A DNA stretch of 64,000 nucleotides, taken from Endocalyx cinctus. Lineage: Eukaryota > Ascomycota > Sordariomycetes > Amphisphaeriales > Apiosporaceae. How positions within the stretch are numbered: the stretch's first letter is position 1; every line of letters begins with the position of its first letter. The stretch covers positions 1,302,001 through 1,366,000 of the forward strand of contig BCKC01000004.1 of NCBI GenBank assembly GCA_001600455.1, given 5' to 3'. Position numbers and translations under genes: made by a program. The notes below the pieces were generated by a model, which saw nothing but the letters and a program-made list of their open reading frames with translations, ran no database searches and was not told the DNA's origin. Positions 44,519 through 54,800 of this stretch are shown piece after piece.

Positions 44519-45083
44519 TTTGCGAGCTGGCGCATCTCCTGAAATATATCCATATATCTAATAGATATTGGAGCTTGGGAACACGGTCCTGGGCACAGAC
44601 ATAAAAAGGCCTACTAGCAGGAATGCCACTTGGTGAGGAGATCTGGCGACGGCCAGGGGTTCTAAACTCTCAGTGATGGCATATTTCTCCAGATACGGCT
44701 CCACCTAAGTGACGATATGGTAGGTTCCAGCCGCAAATTAAATGAGTGGTTAACCGAAAGGACCCTGGCGCAGTAGGTATTAGCTAGTATAAAGATGTGA
44801 TGATCGCTGGGCCATTTTTACCGTAACGCAGTTCATTTGTGGAAAAGCTACAAGAGCTTAAAACGGGGGATGCTGTCCTGAATATATCAGACATAAACTG
44901 CCTCCGGGTGGAAATTGTCTTGGGTATTCTAGACATGCAATCTCTTGTTAAAAAAACAAAAAGAGGATAAGAAAATATTGACAGACAAGAGGATCAGAAA
45001 CTATTGATAGGCAAGAGCATAATGGGAAACGTTGTAATACCATCAATTCCAGTAGGTAAATGGTGTTATCTTCGTGTATAATT

Positions 45084-45190
45084 GCTAGGTGGTTCTAGCA
45101 GATGAGAGTATCAGCTTGCGCTACTGCTGGGTGGTTCTAGCAGATGAGAGTATCAGCTTGCGCTACTGCTGGGTGGTTCTAGCAGCTGGA
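45084..45190. repeat. Three copies of a 42-bp tandem repeat
   Basis: Units start GCTAGGTGGTTCTAGCAG, GCTGGGTGGTTCTAGCAG at 45084, 45126 and 45168; the third is truncated. Each unit includes a CTAGCAGATGAGAGTATCAG segment. No protein-coding periodicity. Confidence 0.85.
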
Positions 45191-46237
45191 GTTATGAGAG
45201 TGGTGTTTAGGATGGGTACGTGATGCCTTGACTTTTCGTCCTCTTCGGACAGACCATACTTCATGCAAGGAACAGGGGTGATGGTATGTTAGGGTTATAC
45301 CTCAATGATAATATGTTGCTCTTGGGTGACTATATTTGAAAGGTATTCCGTCTGGTATTTGGGATGTCTCGATATCCTATGGTTATTTCTCTGGCTCTGT
45401 ATAAACCTTGGAATGACGGCATGAGGCCGATGCTGCATTGCCTACCTGGGTTGTGGGTAACACGGGGGCTTATGGTTTTGGAGGGGGATTTATCCCGGGT
45501 TAGTGGCGGGTCCTCCATTTACGTAAATTATGATGAATATATCGTAATATAACAACTATGGTTGAAGGGTGGATGCCGCACTCAATATCGTATACCAGAT
45601 ATAGTAACTTGTGGGGGTTTCACGGGACCCCCAGATTTAACAAGAAAATCCTGGGGCCAGTATTACTGCCCCAGGATAGGATGTGGAATTCAGAAGAATG
45701 ATAATATATTGGATAATTAAGAAGAATGGTAGTATGTTGCCTGGTATACCACCAGCACCGTGGTGGTATACCATGGCATCTGATATTTGCACGAGTTGGC
45801 AGATTCCAAGAATGGAGTGGAAACGTGAGACATGTCTCGCATTTCCGGGTGGTGGAGGGTCTCCATTTTTCAAGAACAATAACTTGATGCGCTTGGTGCC
45901 TTTGATTCCCCTTGTTGGTCCAATCCCAACATTGCGTAGGTACCAAGCAAATCCATCCAAATACAAATGCAGCCAAGAAAAAATTGGATGAAGCCCTATT
46001 GCCTTTGCAGGTATGGCGGGTGTGAGATTGCACATGTTGTCAATGATGATATTGAGACTGCATTGTGGAAGCTCGATGGGTTATCAGGGGGTATAATGAA
46101 AAGAAGACAAAAGAAAATAAAAGTTTCTTAACAATGTAGTCTCTGGTGATTCAGGCCTCATGACTATTTTGCCAATTTTCTAGAGCTTGGTGAGAGAGTC
46201 TAGGGTTTTGAATGTGTTAGTGTTGGTATGCCTGCGA

Positions 46238-46482
46238 GTGCCAACTCAACACGGCCAAAGCACTGGTCTGTTTCTGTCTTGGGTCAGCTGTGGCCAACTG
46301 CCTTGTTGTAGGCAAAGAGCCACTTGGCTGGTTCACTTCCAGAAACTGGTCAAGTGGCATCGCCCTACCTGGCTAGTAGGGCGGTAGCAGCTCTTTGCCT
46401 ACCAAAGTACTTAGCAAGTCAGTTAGTCACAGCTGATCGAAGATAGAAATGGGTCAGTACTTTGGCAGTGTCGAGTTAGCAC
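46238..46482. mobile_element. 245-bp foldback element with ~90-bp imperfect arms
   Basis: The left arm begins GTGCCAACTCAACACGGCC and the complement of the right arm begins GTGCTAACTCGACACTGCC; pairing continues through GTCAGCTGTG, AACTG, CTTG and GTAGGCAAAGAGC. Mismatches are mainly transitions. A foldback MITE is the likely origin; no target duplication was clear. Confidence 0.75.
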
Positions 46483-49400
46483 TTAAAGGGATAGCTTCGT
46501 CTAACTTGGGAGCATATCTATGCGATGACCAATAAAATTCAGAGCTACACTATCAGAGGGCACCTAGGGCTATAGGTTCAGGGGGATAATAAGAGCTGAA
46601 ACAAAGAGGGTGGTACCAACCAAATGCATTTCCATTCGTCAGGGACGGAGACCCTTAACGTTCCGGGCGGTGGTATCTGTGGGTTAACAGGGGCAATGAA
46701 TTGGAGCAGTGGGCCGGGGAGACATAATCTTCCCATATAGTGCTACTGTAACCTAGAGCTGACTGCTACTGTAACAAGAGCTGGCTGCTGTCTAGTGTGT
46801 GGGGTCCCGTCATCTCCAATTATAAAACAAAAAAACTGCGAAGCATGCTCTTGGGAAGAAATTACATTAAGTGTACGCACCTCATTATCTTTCCAATCTG
46901 GGATTTTGGATAGAATATTATCAAACTTAGAGGATTGACAAGGTCGAGCCATTGTCTATCACAGAGGATTTGCTACTTTAAAGTATTTCTTTAGACCTAT
47001 TGCCTTCCCGTGGTCAAGAGTGTTAAGAGATAATAATAGCCTGACGTTCGCAATAGCGTATCCCTCGGGGTCAGTCAGCCGTCTCAACTAAATAAGGTCT
47101 ACAAAGCGGTATTTTTTTAACTCAGTGTTCAGGTCTGGCACTGCGGTTACATAATAAGAGTAAAATTAGCAATAACATCATGGGCAAGATGTAAAAGTGT
47201 AGTCAACTACATCGAAATTACACACACGAGGCTACAGATGAGGCTACAGAATCAGTGATTTGGACACTGTTATGTTGACCAGTAATTATGTTGGGTGCTC
47301 TTATAATTCTAGAGCAAATCAGTATCAAGAGATTTATTAATAGGGATAACTGTTGACAAGTGTCCTGGGCACGACAGAAAACTGCATCCAGGTCAAGGAA
47401 AAGGCATTAAGTTGTAGGTAGCAAATAATAGGGGCTGATCATCTACCATAGTAGTTGGGGAAATATGGGTGATCCTCATTGGTTCCATTACGTAGAGTAA
47501 CCGTAGCGTAACTCATCGTAGAGTAGCTGTAGAGGCCTATGCGTAATTAGTAACTAGAAGTAAGAGGATCGTCCATTATACTGTAGACGGATAGAGATGT
47601 AAATTTCTAGCCATAGATAGTTAGTTAGTCAAGCTTGAATGCCTACTCATATTTTCCTTGAGAATAAAATGGGTTAATACCTTTAGTGTGGTCGGCTCCA
47701 TCAATGGCCATATCTAGGAGGTATTTAAACACCCGACATGTAGATAGGGGATCTGAGGATCCCAGAAGTATATAGATATTACTCCTAAGGGGTTCCTGCC
47801 ACTTAGGGAAAAGGGGTTACCTAAATACTTTAAAGGCATAAAAACACAACTCTGATCTCTATCATCCATCATTATAATTTAGCTTTAGTAGATAAATTAT
47901 TGTACTTAGAGTTGTAGGAATGATAAGAAGTAATTAAATGCTAATACCACAGATTCATTAAAATATTGATTTTTATCCTTTTCTTTTCTTTTCTCTCTCC
48001 TTATTTCTTTGTTTTCCCTATTAAAATGATAATTTACATACACTGGTAGATAGTTTAGTGATTGTTATTGTTCCAATTTGCACATCACAATATTACTCTT
48101 AAACTTACTTAAACTTACTTTATATATCAATTTTCAATCTTATTTTCTATTTTTTATCTTTGCCTAATATTTGTAAATAGTGACGCTAACATTTGATTCT
48201 GCTCCCTAAAGTTGGAAAGGTTAAAAACTCTGCAAAAGCTTGAGGTTTACTATTACCAACTCTCATACCCTAGAAGCAATATGTTCTTGACGTTAAATGC
48301 TACGGGTCTAGGCAATAGTAAACTAGCTAGCAGAGAAAGGTAATCTGGTCCTACAGTGAACAATTAGATATTTGTGTAAGGAAATGGGGGTACGTTGGAG
48401 CGTAGGGTCGTGCAGTTACGTAGCCAGAGCTGAGTAGCAGGGTAGTGTAACTCTAAGAGCTTTAAAAAATAACTTTATTAATTCTTAACCTACCTATATT
48501 TCCGCCTTTGCTTATATAGACCTATTCTACTCGGGCTTCGCGGAGTGTATCCGTAGCTACGCTACTAACTATAGGTATGTCCGAGTTAGTCTGATACCCC
48601 TGAAACTTTATGAGTGGTTGCAGCAGCGAATATCTCGGCGATGGTGATACAGGGGATGCGGGAGGCTTATCTCAGCCTTGGGTTTTAGTTAATTAGGTAC
48701 CAGGTAGTTTTTTCCGCACGTGAACGCGGTGTTTTACTGATGATTATGGACTCCACGAGATTCTCCCCACTCCAACCCAACATCCCCCCAATAATCCATA
48801 ATTTATGAGGACGAGATCGAAAGATCTCAGAGGTAAGTAATTGCAGACAGACTTGTGTGAACCTGAACACCGCCTAAAATCCATGCTGATTCTCCAAGGC
48901 TTGATAATTTCGGACATAGAGGTAAGATTGTGAGCTAATTAGTTACCACGTTAATATCAGACACATTTTCTAATGCATTCACAGACCCGGAGTCTGCACC
49001 CTCCAAGAACCTGGCAATATCTTCATGCCCATGCCTCCTAGCGAGATCCACTGGGATCATGAATGGGCCACCCGTCTTCATGGGAGATGAGACCTTCATC
49101 GTCCTGTCCGCACCCCTCTCGATTAATAGCTGTACCATGTCCATCTTGCCACCCCATACAGTAAAATGGAGTGCGTTATTCTTCCCTAAAAGGTTAGAGT
49201 CACATGTCGGTATACCACTGTCTTGATTCCAGAAAGCGTCGATGGGAACGCCTATATTTAATAAGAACCGAACGATTTCTAAGCGGCCGCCCATTTTGTA
49301 CGTATGTGCTCGAGATGCATGGGCGACAAGATCGCTATTTTTGTAGGTCCCACCGTGCTCTATCAAGATTTTCAATGTCTCTAAGGAACCATATGCAGCG

Positions 49401-49710
49401 GCTCGCTTCATGACTGTGTCTCCTGTTAAGCTGAACCGTTTGGATCTGCTCCTAGTGATATCTGGCTCGCTAATAATCATGCTTTAAAAGCTGTCAGAAA
49501 ATGACCCAGTGTTCTTGAATTATATTGAATATCTTGTGGATTTTCTTTCCTTTTTGTCACTTTTCTTGAAGGAAGTCGTAGAGGACAGTGGACGTTAGAA
49601 ATATTGGTTCGATACTTACCTCAATACCGGTGGCGTCTGCTCATTCACTGGCTCATTGATATCCCATCCAGATTTAAAATAAAGACTGATGATAGTTGTA
49701 TCTCTTGTTA

Positions 49711-50765
49711 AAGATGCGTACGGCCTCACGGGCCACCGCCTCACGGGCCACCGCGTATGCAGATTACCAACGCGTATCTCAATTATTGTTTTTTTTCAAT
49801 TATTACTTTATTTTTTACTTAATATTACTTTTTCTGATATTATTTGAATCGTTATTTCTGATACTTTTTACTATGGTATTTCCTGATATTAATAAACGTA
49901 CGGTAGCAGCTATAAAAGAGGTTAAACTTGGAGGTTCCGTACGTGCTACCGCTACTAAATAGGGCTTTACACGATTATATTTTACGCGTTACTTTAAAGG
50001 CGTACTTATACGAAAAGAAACGAATAAAAAGCTTTAAATATTATTATTATTATTAGAAAACTAATTAGTTAATTGGGCGATTAATTGATATGGTCACAAC
50101 TGGTGATGGTCAGAATTTGTTGTCAGAAATAGTTGATTCTTTTTATCTGATGATTCGCCAAAGGCGAAAAGAATTATCTAACTATATATCTTTAATTCAT
50201 TTATCATTACGTCATCCTTAATCCTTTCCCATTACCATCTTAATCTATTACCATCTCAATTAATTTAAAAATTTAGGTTAATTATTGTAAGGATGGTGCC
50301 CTAATACCACTCTGCCAATAATCCAAAAAGATTACGAGTGTCAATCCACTTGGCACTTTAGGGCTTATTCACTATTATATACAGCTGTGTCAAGGGCCAC
50401 GCCCTTACAATTATTTAAAAATAAAAATAAATAAAAAATCTAAAAAAATACGGAAAATTATAAAATATTAGCTTAATTAAATATTTATTCGTATAATTAA
50501 CGTACAGAAAGTAAAACAAAGGTTACGAAATAAGGTAATATATAATAATAAAATTAATAATATTAAGGTACTTAAAAATAAACCTAAAATACCCAATAAT
50601 AATTATTTTAATAATATAAAGCCCGAAAAGTATATTATAGTAAAAAACAACAAAAAATAAAATTAATATACCTATTCTGGTACTTAAGATAGCTTTAATT
50701 GAAATACGTTCGTTTATTATATTGGTGGCCCGTGAGGTGGTGGCCCGTGAGGCCGTACGCATCTT
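49711..50765. mobile_element. 1,055-bp TIR DNA transposon, TA-flanked, inserted in the ankyrin gene
   Basis: The 42-bp terminal inverted repeats start AAGATGCGTACGGCCTCACG and differ at one position; each arm carries CCTCACGGGCCACC twice. TA dinucleotides at 49709-49710 and 50766-50767 fit a TA target duplication, as in Tc1/mariner/pogo elements. The interior is very AT-rich. A short frame at 49873-49962 (KRTVAAIKEVKLGGSVRATA) resembles the pipsqueak-type helix-turn-helix at the N-terminus of pogo-class transposases, but no DDE domain is readable. A second, smaller element is nested at 50285-50410. Confidence 0.88.
50285..50410. mobile_element. 126-bp MITE nested in the TIR transposon
   Basis: Imperfect terminal repeats TTGTAAGGATGGTGCCC and the complement TTGTAAGGGCGTGGCCC bound a hairpin-rich sequence (GCCCTAA...TTAGGGC; CTTGGCA...TGCCAA). 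TTA at 50282-50284 and 50411-50413 forms a 3-bp target duplication, as in PIF/Harbinger-type MITEs. The class is inferred from TSD and size. Confidence 0.75.
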
Positions 50766-51200
50766 TATACTTATGTTTTTCGCAGCCCAGCCAATAGAAT
50801 CGTGAGTAGGGCGTATGCCCTTGTTAAATAGGAGACGTGCAACATCAGGTCGATTATGATTGCACGCCCAACGCAAAGCGTGCGAGTCAGTAAACCACAC
50901 GAGTGCGTTTGGTTGTATTTTTCCCGGTGATAAAGGGTCTTCCCATTCACGGAAAAAGGATTCGACCTCAGCCAGTGGTCTGTTCTTAGCACACAGAGAG
51001 TTAAGATCCAGCACGGCAGACTCCAAGACCTTCGTTCTCTCATTCTCAATTAGAGGGGGTTCCTGATGTATGCTCTCATCAACACAGCCGTCAATAGTAT
51101 GATGATGTGAATGTGGTATTAGTTGGACATGTTTTCGACGCCACTGAGGCTTCTCCCATAGAGAATCTCAAGGATCAGATGCAAATTGTATTAGGGTCAT

Positions 51201-51873
51201 AGTAGAGACTTGTAGTTGTTAGAAGCGTGAAGTCTTCCGTCGGATTCGGCTTTTCTCTTTCGGAATCCCTTAAAGACTCGGTCCTCGCGGCCGGTGGGGA
51301 TCGCTAGTAATGAGTATTTTTTTTTTTTTTTTTAATTTTTGATAAATGAAATAATCCCTTCAAAAAAAAAAAAAAAAAGGATTGAGAAAGTATGAGAGTG
51401 TTAGAGCTTACGAATGTGGGTTGAGAGCTTGGAAATCACAATTATAATTAGAATGTACTATGTAAATACTTCATTGAATTAGGGCTTAAGGAACTATCTA
51501 TTTCTATGAATCGAACGGGAGCTCAGCACCTTATTTATAATGTTTTCAGAGCTGGTAATATGGTAATACGTAATTATAGGATTGGTCAATCACTCAGATC
51601 GGGTGGGTGAGCTTGATTCCACCCCTTAATTTACCGTCTCCGATACCAGGTCCCATTCAGTCCCACTTCTCCGTCACAGTAGCAGAATAAGAAGAAAAAG
51701 CATTGATATCATCGGCATCATTAGGGGTATTAGCCGATGTGACGGAAGCATTGGCGTTAAATCTCTTTCTGGGTCGGCGAGTTATGTGGTACGCGTGGTA
51801 CAAGCTTAACAGGGTCTAGCAGCCAGGGATGACAGAACAGAGAGAAGCCGAGCAAGCTGCGTGACTAGCATCA
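51201..51873. other. Intergenic region with an LTR-like copy
   Basis: Upstream flank of the ankyrin pseudogene and 3' flank of the giant protein gene. A poly-T (about 51317-51334) and a poly-A tract (about 51363-51378) face each other across 28 bp. The repeat copy occupies 51439-51678. Confidence 0.5.
51439..51678 (-). mobile_element. LTR-like dispersed repeat, copy 2
   Basis: Minus-strand copy of the 19568 repeat: it ends with CCGTCACA at 51678, the complement of TGTGACGG. It retains GGACCTGGTATCGGAGACGG and TTCCTTAAGCCCTAATTCAA in the element orientation. Differences from copy 1 are mostly transitions. Confidence 0.65.
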
Positions 51874-54800
51874 TTATAGGAAACGAAAGTAGTTGGGGGT
51901 CGTGTAGGAGCGCAAAGATACGGTGCTGTTGTCGGGGACGGCCAAGGAAGGACGGTGGGTTACCAACGTTTTCCTCATTACGCGGACCAAAGTAAGAACG
52001 GGCGAGACGGTAATTTCTTTTGCCTGGCCTATTTTCGAAATAGCTGTTTCGTGAGCGAATCCCGTCGCCCAAGTCTGGTTCAGCCATGGAGAAGCCCAGG
52101 GCTTGCGGCTGGTAGTGGTCATGAAGCCCGTTGGAATCCCCAAGGAGCCAGTTGGAAGCCCCAAGGAGCCCGTTGGAAGCCCCAAGGAGCCCGTTGGAAA
52201 CCTCGAGGTATTTCGCGAGTCCGGGAAACCACCGCTTCCAAAAATCAACGATGCCGGCGTAGTGCTAGGGATCATTGACGTAGTCGTGTTTGTGATGTTA
52301 AGGTAGAAAACTGAGGCCGAAGTACTTTCCGTTCTCAAAATGGTGATGTTGAGGATCGAAGTATTGGTCGTCCGGGCAATTTCGATCGTAGATGTTGAGG
52401 ACCCATTGGCAAATTTAGTACTCGAATTTGAGGAGTTAAACCCCGTGCCAATTCCTTGCGACAGCAAAATGCCACCGTGACCATGGATATAGAGATCTAT
52501 AATATGACTCATTTGATCTCGAACGTCACCGTCTTTGCCCCGCCTATACACGTCGTGCCTGTAATCCCAGTAGTTCGCGGCAAAATCGGGATGTACACCA
52601 TCCAACGGGTTTTCCCTATCAGAGATACCTACCGAGCTAGCAATCGTGGCGAGAGTGGCCTCAATGCCGCCAGCAATCACCGTTTCATTCTTACTTGGAT
52701 CGGACGCGACAATGATTGACAAGGTTTTGACTGTATTCTGCGCCGCGATGTAGCGATACGTGATGCTAGTTGGACTCCACTGAGTCGCGTTGCCGTGGAT
52801 CATATCTGAAAGCTTGCAGATTTCCTCCCACATATCCTGACCTATAGCCTCCTTATATCCGTTGGCTAAGCGCTGGATAGCCCACGGACTGGTCATTGTT
52901 TGCATGAGGATGCTCCTGCCCCATAGCCGCTTAATTACTTCCTGATTATACGGGTCGTACGGTTCCCAGATTCGTTCCTTCCCCATTGCGGCTTGTTGCC
53001 CGTGGTATTCCAAGTCTGTCGTAATATTTTGGCTATTTGGTAATTTTTCAAACTCACTGAAAGAACGGTTGGGGTTGTTGTTTAATTGGTTCAACTGGTC
53101 CTCGACATTTGACGCCGTAACTTCGTATGGCACATCTTCATAATTTTCGTGCTTCCGGGCGGTATCATCGGTGTTGGGCGTGTACTGGGGCGGAGGGCTT
53201 GTGCTTGTGATATATATCGGTTTATGGGTATGCTCGTGGGGTTTTTTGACCTCATGATCGTTTTTCCTCGTAACCCCCACCGCTACGCCTATAGCCGTGG
53301 CTACTATGGCTATCATGGGATATATTACATACGTGTGTAGCAAGGTGTTAGTACCGTCAAACAACGCCATTTTTGCGATCTTTTTCCAGTTCGGTTTGAA
53401 ATTTATTTCATCTACACAATTTGTACATTTTCCACCGGATTCCTTATGATCGGGTTTTATATCCTCGGGTTTTTTATGCTCGGGTTTTTTGTCCTCCGGT
53501 TTTTTATGCTCGGGTTTTCTGTCCTCCGGTTTTCTATCCTCGGGTTTTCTGTCCTCCGGTTTTCTATCCTCAGGTTCTCTATACTCGGGTTTTCTGTCCT
53601 CCGGTTTTCTATCCTCAGGTTTTCTATACTCGGGTTTTCTATACTCGGGTTTTCTGTCCTCGGGTTTACTATATCCCCGATTCTTCGTTCCAGCGATATC
53701 GTGAGACTTAGGCACTAGAACAACCGGAAGTATGGGAGGGTAAGTTATGACATAATTGATAGAGGTGGGATTATTGCCAAAGGTACCCAAAGCTCCGGGA
53801 AGTGTACCCAAAGTTCCGGAAAGTCTATGGTCATGGCGACTCCTAGCACTGGCTTCCCAAGGTCTTTCCTCATACCAAGGTGTGGAAGGTCTATCATTAT
53901 GCGGAGGTCTGGAATTTCCACGGGGAGGTCGAGCTGCGGAAAGTCTGTTTTCATCCCAAGGTCTTTCCTCATACCAAGGTCTGTCGTCACTCAAAGATCC
54001 GGAAGATCTGTCGTCACTCAAAGGTCTGGAAAGTCTATGTATGTAATCGCTAGTTATGGGAGGGAGGTTCACGGGAGGGAATCTTATGTGAGGGCTACCG
54101 ATGACATCGTAATGGATGGGATGATTTAGATCGTACTGATGTTGATCGCGTTGAGCGTTAACCCATTCAGCCGTTCGATCGTTTGGGGCAGGAATCTCTT
54201 CGTGACTGCTCTGTGGGGGAGATGACTTTTTTTGAAGGGTCTTGATGGGATGGAGTCTTGTTCTTGGCATGGGAGGATTAATTCGATACCCTGGATCTAG
54301 ACGAGGGTTTACGTGATCGACCTGTTGGCCACTGGATTCTCTTGTTCCCGTATCATATATTTCATTTTGTTGGAATGAGGGGCTGCTTCTGCGTCGTGTT
54401 GCGTCATCATATGGTTCAGGCCTTGCAGGCACAACGTTTCCTTCTTCAATTTTTTCGTCAAGTGGCGTGGTTCTGCGTATATGTCGGACCTTTGGTCGCG
54501 CAAGGGGTAGTTCCGTTACTACTGCTTCTCCTTCTGGTACAGCCGCGAGAGGTTGTGTATTTTGGTAAGGAGATGATCTAACCCGTAGATCGCGTGGGAC
54601 AGACTGATATTCTTCCTCGTGATAATCATGCCAACCCAGCGGTGAAATGTCCGTGTTGTCGTCAAACCATCGATCGGTATTGTGACTGGCATCGGTTTGA
54701 GATGGCAACTTTCCAGTGGTCTCCTGCCCTTGGTGATCTAGTAGTGGCAATGCGTCAGGGATCGTGTATCCTGGATCGCTGAGCAGTTTCGCATCATGTG

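Larger units (their letters stand above)
43186..48934. other. Non-coding repeat graveyard
   Basis: About 5.7 kb with no supported gene. It contains direct duplications (43311-43785), 2 x 68-bp and 3 x 42-bp tandem repeats, hairpins near 45648-45772, a 245-bp foldback (46238-46482), and an imperfect inverted pair CTCTGC...TTTACTATT near 48230 and 48310. Three overlapping frames on both strands at 45620-46035 cover the hairpins and are not credible as proteins. Reads as degenerate transposon-derived DNA of unknown class. Confidence 0.5.
48935..51200 (-). pseudogene. Ankyrin-repeat gene disrupted by a transposon and point changes
   Basis: The frame begins with ATG at 51200 (MTLIQFASDP), meets TGA at codon 11 (51168-51170), and then stays open through WRRKHVQLIPHSHHH, ERTKVLESAVLDLNSLC and DSHALRWACNHNRPDVARLL. 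It is split at 50766 by a 1,055-bp TIR element. It resumes beyond the element as DTTIISLYFKSGWDINEP, an intron follows with a GTAAGT donor, and ankyrin units reappear (LGADPNGSA in another frame; AAAYGSLETLKILIEHGG; ALHFTVWGGKMDMVQLLIER; ARRHGHEDIARFLEG) to a stop at 48935. At least one frameshift lies near 49430. Ankyrin genes of this type are abundant in fungi and often variable; this copy cannot make the full product. Confidence 0.85.

Noticed and set aside
45620..46035. Three overlapping ORFs on both strands
   Set aside because: Long frames in several phases across hairpins and repeats argue for base-composition effects rather than a gene.
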